Below, in pieces: positions 48,301 through 59,137 of a DNA stretch of 64,000 nucleotides. The notes under the pieces were generated by a model that saw only the letters and a program-made list of their open reading frames with translations, was not told the DNA's origin and ran no database searches. Source of the stretch: Limnanthes douglasii subsp. nivea (taxonomy: Eukaryota > Streptophyta > Magnoliopsida > Brassicales > Limnanthaceae). Each line of letters begins with the position of its first letter. Position 1 is the stretch's first letter. The stretch covers positions 122,996,852-123,060,851 of the forward strand of contig JAUPFV010000004.1 in NCBI GenBank assembly GCA_036936605.1, given 5' to 3'. The position numbers were made by a program, and so were the translations under genes.

Positions 48301-49418
48301 ATAAGCCTGATCAGATTATTTGGACTCTTTCTAAAAGCCAGACTTTTGATACTAAATGTACTTGGGATGCTATCAGGAAGTCTTTTACTAAGTTTGGTAT
48401 TTTTAATAAGATTTGGAGTTCATTTATTCCTAGAAAGTTTTCTTTTCTGTGCTGGAAGATTCTGAAAGGCTACATTCCTATTGATTCCTTAATTATGAAG
48501 AGACATATTCAAATGGTTTCGAAGTGTCAATTTTGCAACAGTTGTGAAGACAAAGATCACCTTTTTGTCAACTGTTGTTTTGCTTGGCAGCTTTGGAACT
48601 ATTTTGGTTGTTTGTTTAAAGTTAAGGCTGGTAGACATATGACCTTTTCTCACATTATTCATAACTGGCTTTGGTTTTCGAAAAGAAAAAAGCATATTAC
48701 TCATGTTATCCCCCAGGTCATTTGTTGGGTTATATGGAGGAATAGAAATCGTGCTAAGTTTCTTGGCTTTTCTGACTCTATTAATAAGGCTATTAACAGA
48801 TGCATTTTCATCATTAAAAGCATGGATTTAGATAACATGTTCTCTTATAAGTTATGGACTAATACTAATAATGCTGCTATATCTCTAGGGTGTAGTTCCT
48901 TCATTAATAGAAAGAAAGGACCGACTTACCTTAGATGGTTGGCTCCAAGTCCAGGGAGAGTCAAGCTGAATGTTGATGGATCTTGTAACAAGCTAGGTGA
49001 GACTAGCACTAGAGTCTTAGTAAGAAACTCAGATGGTGATATTCTTCTGGGCTCTGGCTCGCTTTTAGGCAAGCTAAACCCCCTTTTCGCTGAGCTTAGT
49101 GCCTTAACTGAGGGCTTGATGATCTGTAAGAATCAAAATTGGATTAATGTAGATATTGAATCTGATAGTTTAGTTTTGATTAACTTACTAGCTTGTAGAA
49201 ATGAAGCTAGGTACCTGAAGGCTTCGTTAGATGTCTGTAGATCCATGATTCACCCTAATATGACGATAAAGCATATCTCCAGGACTCAGAATCATTGTTC
49301 TGATTGGCTTGCGAAAACTGTTCTCAAAATGAAGAAGAGCATCTGTTTTGTGGATCCTCCAAACGAGTTGAGAAGTATGGATTTACTTGAAGGTTTGGGG
49401 CTTGGTTATGTCTCCTAG
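45306..49418 (+). pseudogene. LINE ORF2: endonuclease, reverse transcriptase, zinc-binding domain, RNase H, with three in-frame UAG
   Basis: One frame spans 1370 codons with UAG at codons 266 (46101-46103), 809 (47730-47732) and 940 (48123-48125). The APE-like endonuclease shows IINWNARG, FIQEP, VTGDFNAI, RLDITFVND (usual Arg after RLD is Ile) and GSDHAPLL. RT shows DSAPGLDGFN, LIPKV, NYRPISLC, QLDMTKAFD, LKGLRQGDPLSPSLFIL and LAFADDVLIF, with the FADD box intact. The RT-linked zinc-binding domain (zf-RVT type) shows PRKFSFLCWKILKGYIP, C-x2-C and H-x4-C. The plant-type RNase H shows LNVDGSC, FAELSALTEGL, ESDSLVL and HCSDWLAKT. Codons 809 and 940 fall where Trp is expected (YYW-MHS and DFW-LEDWH). 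G11 at 47871-47881 keeps frame. Confidence 0.92.
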
Positions 49419-50015
49419 CGAAGAGGGAGTGGAAGCCTTTCTTCGGTTCTCTGGTGCACTGCACCCTTGGGGTGAGCGTCGACCAAGGAGAAGTCGAAGA
49501 GGATCTCCTTCTGTTCTCTGGTGCACTGCACCCTATTCCAGACCCTTGGGGTACTTGGGGTGAGCATCGACCAAGGAGAAGTCGAAGAGGATCACCTTCT
49601 GATTCTCTGGTGCACTGCACCTTTTTGGGTGAGCGTCGACCAAGGATAAGTCGAAGAGGATCTTCTTCTGATTCTCTAGTGCACTGCACCTTTTTGGGGT
49701 GAGCGTCGACCATGAAGTATTAGAAGAATTGCTTCGCTATGAATGAATGGTGTTTCTGAAGCTTGGTTTGGGTGGAGCTGCTCAAGATCGGGGTTTGGAG
49801 GCGGAGAAAGGTTGAAGACGAAGGCTGTGGGTTGTTTTGTTCGATTAGGGTTAGGGTTGTGGCATTTTGACCTTCATCCGTAATTTTGACGAAGCCTAAG
49901 TTTTCTTTAAAAATATTTTGGCTTTATTTCTTATAGGGCCTGTATTATGTAATTCGATACGTTTCTGTCCTTTTATAATAAAAGTGATTATTTTTCCTAA
50001 AAAAACAAACAAACA
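49419..50015 (+). other. LINE 3' UTR and A-rich tail
   Basis: It contains the tandem hairpin array at about 49437-49705, then unique sequence. The end is cctaaaaaaacaaacaaac, a short A-rich tail with AAAC units that touches the target duplication. Confidence 0.85.
49437..49705 (+). repeat. Four tandem GC-rich units with a GGTGCACTGCACC hairpin
   Basis: Each unit carries ggtgcactgcacc (49453-49465, 49520-49532, 49609-49621; agtgcactgcacc at 49678-49690), then ttggggtgagcgtcgacc, aaggagaagtcgaagaggat and cttctgattctct. GGTGCA and TGCACC are perfect complements around one central base, and gtcgac is a second palindrome. Spacing is 67, 89 and 69 bp. The array is much richer in GC than the rest of the LINE. 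Confidence 0.9.
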
Positions 50016-50032
50016 AACGTGGACATCCATAT
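50016..50032. repeat. Target site duplication of the LINE, right copy
   Basis: AACGTGGACATCCATAT, identical to 43853-43869. Confidence 0.95.
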
Positions 50033-51988
50033 CCACAATTCTATCCAGAAATCTAATTTATATTTAGATCTAAATAAAATGAAGAAAATGATCAGATTAT
50101 TCACAATTTTGTCATAATGGTTTTCTCTTGAATTTTGAGTTTGAGCGAATATTTTTTGTAATTCTTGTAAGTAGGGAGCGATGCCGGCTATGGATAATAA
50201 ATATTAAACATACAAAGAGAAAAACTTTACTTGAGTGTTAGTGATAAATAAAATTAGAGTTTGATTTATACAAAAGCGGAAGTAAATTAGCTACTATATA
50301 ATTACACTCACTTAATTTTATTATTTAATAATAATATGTTCCTTTTTTACTATTATTTTCGGTTTACTCACATATTTATTACACGCTTCTTTTTTCAATT
50401 AAATCTCTAATACAATATAATTCACTTATTGCTTTTTGACGGACTCTCCTCAACTAAGGACCATAATTTATATTGGATACAAAAGCACCATACTTAATTG
50501 TTGTACTAAACTATCATCATTTTATGTACAATTTAGCATCGATATCCACAATTTATTTATAACTCCAAAAAATTAAATTTAATATTTAATAAATATAATA
50601 ATAATTATTATTTATAATTGATTACTTTAATTAGACTTTACCACAACATGTCTGAATATCCTAAATTACACATGATAAGACATTCTAATTTAAGATTTTT
50701 TTACAATCTTCCATTTGGATCATTCATGTGTACTAATTTGTATTCATTTGAATGTGCACTTATATAACGTTGTTGTTCATGTCAGGGTATATCTAACAAC
50801 GAACCAATAAGTTGCACGACGACTCATTTTGCATAATATTTTTACAATAAATCAATTTGTTAACTACCACTTTAGTGGACCATGATATTTTATAGAGTGT
50901 AGCATAAAACATGTCTATTATTTAACTGGTCTTTCTAAATTGAGATCACTGAATTTTAGCGCAAAACTAAAGACAAAATCGTTTATTCATTCAATATGGA
51001 GTACTAAAAATTAAATCATTGTATTACTGATAACTTAAGTGTATACATACGATACTAACATAATTTGAAATACTGAAAGATAATTTGTATTCAATTATGA
51101 ATTGAAAGTCTAGAGTAATGTGGATTAAAGGAGAGTATGTGCACTTACATACTAGACTAAGAATCCACTTATGTAAATATCATCTAGACTAAGAATCCAC
51201 ACATGAATAATGTGGTCATGAAAGTCTATGGGCGTTTGAAAGCTTAGCAAAAAAATATGCGAAAGAGAGAGATAAATATTTCTACTTTACTCTAATCCTA
51301 TCTGAATTAAAGGAGTCTATTTTGCATGCTCTATTTTTATTTCTTTGATTATAAAGAAATAAATGTATTTAATTTATTGAATAATATTAAGGGTGCTACA
51401 ACCCATAGAAAATGTAGGTCTAAATCACACTGTAACACTCATTTACCCTATAAAATCATACATTTTAAATGATAAACTTAATTTTTTGACTTTTTTATGT
51501 TATCATGCGATGTTGGATACTTAATATTGGATGAACTATATTATATGTACAATGGTCATCTGTAGAATCACTTAAGTATTTACTTAAGATGATTTTATAC
51601 ATTATTATAAATTAACCATGAACGTACAAAAAGAGTTCAATTGTCAAAATATATTAAAAAATTTGAACCTCTTAAATTTCCGAATAGGTTTTGAGATGTT
51701 TGACTAAAAGACTTATCCTAAATCAAGTCAAGAAAACTGGAGGTTTTTTGTTTTCATACCACAGCGCTTTAGCATGCTATTAATGAGTGTCTTATGAGAT
51801 AAACCCATAAATTATTAAAAGTAATCATGATTATTCTTGGTTTACATAAGACACATCACCTCTAAAATTTTAGAATCAATATAAATTTATTGATGGCATG
51901 CAATGGGTTATTTTAACTTATGATAATTAATCCGACAAAAAACTCTAAATCTAAATTAACTCCCACCGAATTACTAAACTTCATAATC
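50033..51988. other. AT-rich spacer with fragments of LTR-element ends
   Basis: In minus-strand reading, aaatggaagat followed by tgtaaaaaaatc at about 50712-50690 looks like a polypurine tract and LTR start of a copia element. At 51430 tgtaacactcatttaccc resembles the start of a gypsy LTR. Neither could be extended to a full element. A short direct repeat tagactaagaatccac occurs at about 51153 and 51185. No genes. Confidence 0.35.
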
Positions 51989-51996
51989 TATTAAAC

Positions 51997-52706
51997 TAGG
52001 CATGGGAATATGGGTATGGAACCGAAGAACCGAACCAAACCAAACCGAAATAACGGATTCGGTTCGGTTCTGGTTCCTTATAAATACCCGTACGGTTCCT
52101 TATCTTAAATACCCACGGTTCTCGGTTCGGTTCGGTTCGGAACCGAGAACCGAATAGTACACATAAAGAACCAAATAAGCAATAGTATCTTTGAATATCC
52201 ATGGTTTTCTGTTCGGTTCCAAACGGTTCTTTTGGCTACAAAGTAACCATTTGGCTACAAAGTAACCATTTGGTTACAAAGTAACCATTTGGTTCTTTTC
52301 GGGTTCAGTTCCAAACAGTTCTTTTGGTTAGAAAGTAACCATTTGGTTAGAAAATAACCATTTGGTTCTTTTCGGGTTCAGTTCCAAACAGTTTTTTGTT
52401 AGAAAGTAACCATTTGGTTAGAAAATAACTATTTCGTTCCTTTCTGGTTCGATTCCAAACGGTTCTTCTGGTTACAAAGTAACCATTTGGTTAGAAAGTA
52501 ACCATTTGGAACCGAAACCCGAATGTAACCGAACCGAACCGAATTGAATTTTAATAAGTTCCTAAATGGGTACTAATTTTAAAGAACCGAGAACCGAACC
52601 GAACCGAATTTTAATCGGTTCCTAAATGGGTACTAGTTTTAAAGAACCGTAAGAACCGAGAACCAAAAGAACCGAACCGAACCGAAGAACCGAATGCCCA
52701 TACCTA
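51997..52706. mobile_element. 710-bp hAT-type non-autonomous element with perfect 8-bp target duplication
   Basis: TATTAAAC lies directly outside both ends (51989-51996 and 52707-52714). The ends are inverted: TAGGCATGGGAAT at the left, TAGGTATGGGCAT at the right as reverse complement, 11 of 13 equal. An 8-bp duplication and a T/CA-GG-x-x-TGGGC-type end are typical of the hAT superfamily. Subterminal regions are packed with aaccgaaccgaacc and its complement, likely transposase-binding repeats. The centre (52204-52509) is a nested hairpin array. No transposase is encoded. Confidence 0.9.
52204..52509 (+). repeat. Nested array: 19-bp hairpin units inside four ~75-bp higher-order units
   Basis: ggctacaaagtaaccattt is tandem at 52234, 52253 and 52272 (third copy ggttac). 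GGTTAC-AAA-GTAACC is a perfect 6-bp stem with a 3-nt loop. Higher-order units begin at about 52204, 52291, 52364 and 52435 (87, 73, 71 and 75 bp). Each has a ggttcttttcgggttcagtt-type head followed by two or three 19-bp units. Confidence 0.9.
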
Positions 52707-52814
52707 TATTAAACTAATTATAAAACCAAAACAGATTGCAACTTTAATAACTAACGAGACACTTAAACTTATTATCATAAATAAATTTTTAATTATCACA
52801 ACCTGTTAAATCTA

Positions 52815-52996
52815 CATGCATGCATACATACATACATACATACATACATACATACATACATACATACATACATACATACATACATACATACATACATACA
52901 TGCATGCATGCATGCATACATATATACATACATACATACATACATACATACATACATACATACATACATACATACATACATACATACATACATACA

Positions 52997-53026
<30 letters not shown>
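52815..53026. repeat. (CATA)n microsatellite, 210 bp
   Basis: Near-perfect tetranucleotide repeats, interrupted only around 52900-52925 by catg units and one tatata. The long open frames of MYVC or HTYI are artefacts of the repeat. Confidence 0.98.
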
Positions 53027-53027
<1 letters not shown>

Positions 53028-54940
53028 CAAATTTTTATAATGTTATCATTTGGAAATACCTGATCATAATATTCATTTAATGAAACATAATTTCTAAAGT
53101 GTGCAAGACGTATGACGATTAAAAGAGTCATTTGAAAAATCTGAATTATAATAAATGTAACTTGTTTAGTGTAACACCTTCTGAATATCTTAACAAAATC
53201 GATTTTCATTCTTGTTGTAATAGTCCATATTTAAACATTAGAATTTCAAATATGATCATATGGAAGTTTAAACTGAATCCTCTATTTATACCATAATATT
53301 TATAATATTTTATCGAGCTCTTTATATTGTAACATAAGCTAAAACTTGGATTATTTTATTTTAGAATAATATATCTTATTGTTATGTAGAACTCTTTGTG
53401 ACATTATAAAAGCTATAAGTGGATTCTTATGTTGATTATTAATAATCTTAATATTATTGTGGAAATTAGGTTAATAAAAATTTATTGCACATCTAAACTT
53501 TGTACACCTAAAAATTGAGTCATGACATTGTTCAATGCATTACCATACCTCTCGTGAGTGGTAACCACTAGAGACATATATGAGAAACTACTTGAACTTA
53601 TCAATGGACTCCGTCTATATCGAAACATGTGCATAAAAAACCCAAATATCTATGAATAAAATATATTCTTTTATAGTTATCTCTGGAAAAAAAGTCTTCT
53701 TGATAACTGATAAATTTCTTCAAATAGTTTAACTTTTCCTTATACATCTAACTTTCTTCATTTGGTTTAATTCATCTATGTTTATCATATGTAAATTGTA
53801 TGAATACTAAGGGGATTCTGAATCATCTTATCAACTATATTATCCACCTTCTTTTGAGAGATATTACTTGAATATCTTTGATAAATATGTATATATATAT
53901 ATATATATTATCCTAGTATTTCAATTTATTTTTCTGAATAATACATAAATTTAATGCGATATTTATTATATTCAATATTTAGTGGAGTTTGTGGATACCG
54001 GTGTGTTATACATTTAATTTATTATACTATCGCTTTTTACTTTAATCACCACTATCTTTTAAGTTACTTTAGAAACATTTAATTTTTACGATTGAATGTA
54101 TCGACTAAATAAAAATCAAAGATCTTTAGAAAAAATAAGAAAATAATAAATCACCACTATATTAAGATATCTAACATTTACTTAATTTTAGTGATTTAAT
54201 GTATCTAATAAGTAACGATCAAAGATTCTTAAGAGCTGGATATAAATTGAAATATAAACAAAGCTTACTTAAAGTCTCAAATTTGGTGCAACATAATTAT
54301 CTTTGTCACTTAATAAATTTTATTCATATAATTTTAATTTTTAAGTCTCTTTATTGGTTAATTTTAAATTTTTGGGACTGACCTACTCGGTCATTCAACA
54401 TTCAAACTGAATGATCATATAGATCTCTGATTTTAGATAATAATAAAAGTCACCTAAATTGGATAGTTGAGCCATAAAGTATGACCGTCTGAAGTCAGTC
54501 ACTCATGCTGTGTTTTTCACACTCGTTGTGAACACCCAAAAAAACGAAAATCACTTTTGTTCTAAACTAATGATTAATTTTTTCAAAATTATTTTCTTAT
54601 AGTATTTTCCACCTCGACCTTAAAAGAATCATTGAGTTGCATCAATTGTATATTAAACCACTTAAAAATTGATAATTAAGACAGTAAAATTTCTAAATTT
54701 TGACAATAAAATTTACATTTTAATAGAAATTATTTAAAAAATATTCCATAGAGTTTCATCATTTTATATGGTTGTATTACTAATATTATTTATAAAAAGT
54801 AGTCCATTACCATACTATAATAGATATTTAAGCGTTTTTCCAAATAAACATATCATTCTTTCAATTCTATCTGAATAAGTTGGAATAGGTTACCTAAGGT
54901 ATAAAAATATTATATACTCACAAAACTTAAACATAATCAT
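53027..54940. other. AT-rich spacer without recognisable genes
   Basis: Nothing could be identified; (AT)n at about 53887-53909. Confidence 0.45.
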
Positions 54941-54941
54941 C

Positions 54942-54983
54942 ACACATACACACACATACACACACACACACACACATATATAT
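54942..54983. repeat. (CA)n/(TA)n microsatellite
   Basis: cacacatacacacacatac followed by (AC)n and then atatatata. Confidence 0.95.
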
Positions 54984-55905
54984 AACATAATAGGATCGAA
55001 GGTTATCATATTATAGATTGTGATTGGGTATTCATATGTACCGCGTTTGTCATAATCATTAGCTGAGACGATGTGTGTCAACACACTATAGATTGCCTCT
55101 AAATTTAGTATTTAAGGTTAGGCATTGTAGGTTTTATGCCATATCTGATCAGTGAAGCCTTCCGTGGGGGTCTTACATTACGCATCATGGTAACCAAATA
55201 AACCTTTCAACAATAAAAACTAGTTATGCACGAGTATGGCGCCTATAAATGCCATAACTATGGTATACAACAAATCTTCACCATCAGAAAAGATGTAAGG
55301 TCGTATTTTGTGGGGTCAGCCACACACACAACGATTGTTCGTTCATGCAGATGTGATACAAGTCTGTCAATCAGTCTCAGAGAATGAGCATCTGAATGCT
55401 AGTATGGTATTGCGTACCACCACAACTTGATGTCTATCTTAGTAGATAAGACTTAAATTTGTCGAACCACAATACACTTTAAGCGTCTGAAGAAGTTCAA
55501 GGATATGATATATCTCATCTAGTTCTTAGACATCTCGAAAGGGAGATGAATGTCAATCAAACTATATGTACCCAAAATAAATAATCTCTAGACATGCATG
55601 TCATCACTTCGTACATCTCATTGTCGAAATTCCAACAGTAATATGTAATTACATCTCATATTCTGACCATTCATTCATAGTTATAGATGTTTCCTAATGC
55701 GCACATAATGAGGTCACATAATTGTAAACTCCAAAATACATAGCACAACATCCAAAAATAGAAAATATTTTGTAAGCTTTAAATGACTAGAACCGTTTTG
55801 TAGCCGGTCTCGTAATTGGTTGCATAAAAATTAAACTTCGTTATTTCAGTATTTATTTTTCCAATTTGGGTAATCATATGAACCTAACATTAGTTTCATG
55901 TTCAT
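54984..55905. other. Higher-complexity stretch of unknown identity
   Basis: From about 55090 to 55780 the base composition is more balanced than in the surroundings and the sequence looks once-functional. A TATA-like gcctataaatgcc lies at about 55242-55254. No frame is open for long, and neither a protein family nor an RNA gene could be recognised. A relic of an LTR or leader is possible. Confidence 0.35.
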
Positions 55906-55906
55906 G

Positions 55907-55910
<4 letters not shown>

Positions 55911-55975
<65 letters not shown>
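55911..55975. repeat. (TA)n microsatellite, 65 bp
   Basis: Uninterrupted alternating TA. Confidence 0.98.
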
Positions 55976-55979
<4 letters not shown>

Positions 55980-56649
55980 TTTGTCCATAGTGGAGGGTCA
56001 CATGTTATACAATGATAAGAGTTTTTGTATTATTTTTCTTACATGTTTATCTTAGCTAAACTCGTTGGTAAAGTATATTTTTGGTATTAAAATCTCTTAG
56101 CTTGACCAACCAAATAACAAACCTATCAGTTATATTTGGTTTGTGTATCGCGCAAACCTTTCATAGAGTATAATATTTGGACAATATTATTGTAATTATA
56201 TGAGTATGGGCACATATTTTTTGAAGAGATCACTAAGCCAAATATTATTTTTTGAAAACTTCAGCATTATATATAAACATCCACAACCATATTGTTATAA
56301 TAATTTTTTTTTAAATATATATTTTAACAAAGATATAGGCTTGTTAGAATTTATAAAAAAAAAAGATAATATTTTAGAATTCTAAAAGTATCATCGCACT
56401 TTGATGTCGAACGTAACTTTAATTATCATATTATGATTTAAAATAAAATATTACAGTAATAAAAAGCTAAAATATTACAATAATAAAAAGCTTTAAAAAT
56501 AAACGTGTCTCGGGTTGGAACCTTACCAGTTATTATTTGAAATTTTATTATAGGTCTTAGGGTTGTCATGATGATTAGAGCTCGTACTTGTGATAGGTTG
56601 GTCTAGATATAATTTTTTCTTATAATGAACTGTATGACCTTGGTGGATG
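55976..56649. other. AT-rich spacer without recognisable genes
   Basis: An ORF at 56200-56385 is low-complexity and not convincing. The right part may hold the decayed RNase H end of the next gypsy relic. Confidence 0.4.
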
Positions 56650-57810
56650 CAATGTTGAATGCACACTTGAGTTTATTTAAATTCAAATTATATGTTTCTA
56701 GTTGAGAAAGGTTTATGCGAGGTCAGAGATGTGTATGTTATGTCACTAAATCATTATGAGAACGTCTTCAATGTATACTTCCATATTGTAGCTAAGCTGA
56801 TTGGACAATATTTTGTTCACCAATCTTTGATAAGTGGCTACAACATTAGTTAGTTTGAAAGGAATAAATATATAGCAAAAAACTCTTTATCATAAGAAAA
56901 ATCATTATATTTCGCATGCATAAAGTGTATTATAATATTGTTGTATTCAAAGTCGGCATTCGTGAAACTTGAGATATTTTGCCTTGATCTTGCATCGACA
57001 AACTAATCACTCTTTAGCAAACAAAATGGATCGCAAATGAATATATTGTCTAAATTTGTGAAAATAAGACACACTATATAATGTGAGATATTTTTACGTG
57101 TCTTATTGCAACCAAACAGTTGAACTCGAGGCGCATTGAGTTAACTTTTCTTATTGAAAATATTATTATTATTATTATTATTTTATAGGTCACATTTATG
57201 GGTAAAAGTTTAGATAATGGATGATCATTATGATTGAAATCTCATATATATTTTTGGTTGAGTGTACCAAAATATTAATATTATTTAGAAGGAATTTATA
57301 AAGATTATATTAAGTGTCCATTACAATAATGGCCTTAATTCGGACTATTCGACCTTCTTTAAAATCAAATAATTCTAAGAGTGACCGTTATATCATACAA
57401 TATGATTTTTTTGGGCCATTCATTTGCAAAACCTCTAATTAGTTGTTTGGTAACTAAAAGAGGGATTTTTTTAGAACTCATGCGCCACATTTTCTTCATC
57501 GTAAAGTTTTCTCATAATAGTTAATTCATTGATGGAAGTATGATGGTACGAGCTTCATTTGTTTTCAATCTTGTGTGACCTAAAATTAAGTTATGTGGTA
57601 AAGAGTCTCTCACGATTATGAACAAGATAAATAGTATCTTTATACGAGGGTCTAAACATATTGTTACACGTAATTTGAATTTTACAAGTACATATATTAT
57701 GTACCCTACGACCTTAGCAAATCTCGTTAACTTGATCTGTGTTGCAAGATAAAATTTGACTTTGTCAACATTGTATTTTAAAATTTTATGTTGGTAAAAT
57801 TCCATGTGTT
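56650..57810 (-). pseudogene. Ty3/gypsy pol relic: protease and reverse transcriptase
   Basis: The frame 57805-57521 gives IVRDSLPHNLILGHTRLKTN, comparable to V-V-D-x-x-S-x-Y-N-x-I-L-G-R-x-x-L of the gypsy protease. Further left, near 57020-56960, FVDARSRQNISSFTNADFEY matches L-V-D-A-T-x-G-H-x-x-L-S-F-M-D-A-x-S-G-Y. NVVATYQRLVNKIFSNQ and MEVYIEDVLI (about 56840-56740) match A-T-Y-Q-R-L-V-N and V-Y-V-D-D-M-L-V. The catalytic box is changed to YIED. HISDLA then follows. Stops and frame changes are frequent. An (ATT)n run lies at 57161-57182. Confidence 0.7.
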
Positions 57811-58842
57811 GATCATAAAAAAATAAATTTATTTTTCAATGATATAAAATATTATAATGATATCATTTTTATTCAACTCGGTGATTTCCATTTTACATTA
57901 AAATCAACTAATTAACTAAATTGAATTAAGCGTAAATAGTTTTATCTGGAACCGACATATATCATATCCATGGTCGTTATGGTATGGCCACCAGTTTTGT
58001 TTGCGTGTTTTACGCTCATCATAAATAGGTTAAGTTACCTTAAAAGGTACAAAGTATTTGATTATTGAGACATGATTTTGTAATATTATATGTTACTGAA
58101 TGTAAATGTCAATGTTATTTCTTTATTATACAATACTTGAAAATTAGATGGTCTTTTGTGGTTGTTATACAATGAAAAGTATATCGACTTCCGTAGTCCT
58201 GAAAGTCAGGATGACCCAAGTATTAAAGCCCAAAACAAGATACATGTCCACTAGTTTAAAATACGTTGTGTACCCCATGCACCTGATTCTAGAAATTAAA
58301 AATATTTAATGTTGGTTATAAGCCATATTACATTGGAGTATTCAAGACGAATACCAATATTCTTTTGTGTTATTAATAATTTATGTGTTTCTCAATGTGT
58401 GTAAAAATATCGACCATGCTTAGTTCTTTTTTTCCTATTAAGTGTAATATAAAAATGTTATGGATTCTAATATAAAAATTTACCCTAGGTACACTTTTTT
58501 TAGCAAAATGAAGCTAGACATTTCAGTTGTAACACTTCTTGTACAAACAACCTATTATTTTTTACTTTAACTATAATTAAGTAGGCTTCGTCTTTATGCA
58601 TGTGTTTACTACCAATATATCATCGCGTATATCTAGATAAAAATTAGTGAAAATACTAATTATTTTTGTGGTATATTATGAAACCATGAAAATTTTGGCT
58701 CCCTTTAGTGTGGAAGTTAATACCAACAACATCATAGCATCATATGAGATAAACCTTACCATCGTCTATGAAAAAACGAGTCAATTTATTTTTAAGGTCA
58801 CTTAACCCATTATATTTGTCAATCTTGTATATGTATATATAA
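57811..58842. other. Spacer, no genes recognised
   Basis: It may include gag-side sequence of the gypsy relic but no motif is readable. Confidence 0.4.
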
Positions 58843-58854
58843 GGCCATCTCTAA

Positions 58855-58880
58855 CCCTCGGTCTCGGTCGAGACCGAGGG
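58855..58880. repeat. Perfect 12-bp inverted repeat with 2-nt loop
   Basis: ccctcggtctcg, gt, cgagaccgaggg. It lies 12 bp inside the left terminus of the Harbinger-like element and could be a subterminal binding site. Confidence 0.95.
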
Positions 58881-59137
58881 CCGAAAATGGTTTCTAACCG
58901 TTGGTGTCGGTCTCCAAAACAGGAGACCGATTTACTGTTCGGTCTCCACCTCGGGCTCTGGCGAGCGCGAGGTCGAGACCGGAGGAGAGAGAAACCGGGT
59001 GAAAAGAGAAAAAAAATTGAGTTTCAGTCGCACAAAGAAAAGAGAGACAGGAGGAGAGAGAAAGAGAGGAAAACCAGAAGAAAGAGAAAAAGATGAGCTG
59101 AGTTTCAATTTATTCAAAATGTAAACTTAAGTTTAAT

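Larger units (their letters stand above)
43870..50015 (+). mobile_element. Nearly full-length L1-type LINE with perfect 17-bp target duplication
   Basis: The insert is 6146 bp long. It starts with about 53 bp of AT-rich sequence, then a short 5' UTR (gggtttcttctctctccag from about 43924). ORF1 and ORF2 overlap by 17 nt. The 3' UTR carries tandem repeats, and the tail is A-rich and (AAAC)n-like. Flanks are identical over 17 bp, which indicates a young insertion by target-primed reverse transcription. ORF1 has one frameshift and one stop and ORF2 has three UAG codons, so this copy cannot be autonomous as it stands. The AT-rich first 53 bp may be filler made at the 5' junction and not LINE sequence. 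Confidence 0.95.

Noticed and set aside
45306..49418. UAG read as a sense codon in the LINE
   Set aside because: Other relics in the window contain UAA and UGA as well, and two sites fall on expected Trp codons, so plain TGG-to-TAG mutation is simpler.
49324..49713. 129-codon minus-strand and 82-codon plus-strand frames
   Set aside because: They arise from the GC-rich tandem array of the LINE 3' UTR; repeats of RRSRRG or VQCTRES type are not evidence of a protein.
52789..53080. Open frames of repeated MYVC or HTYI in five frames
   Set aside because: Pure translation of the (CATA)n microsatellite.
58887..59096. 69-codon frame rich in Arg, Lys and Glu
   Set aside because: It comes from a purine-rich part of the Harbinger-like element; no family and poor start context.
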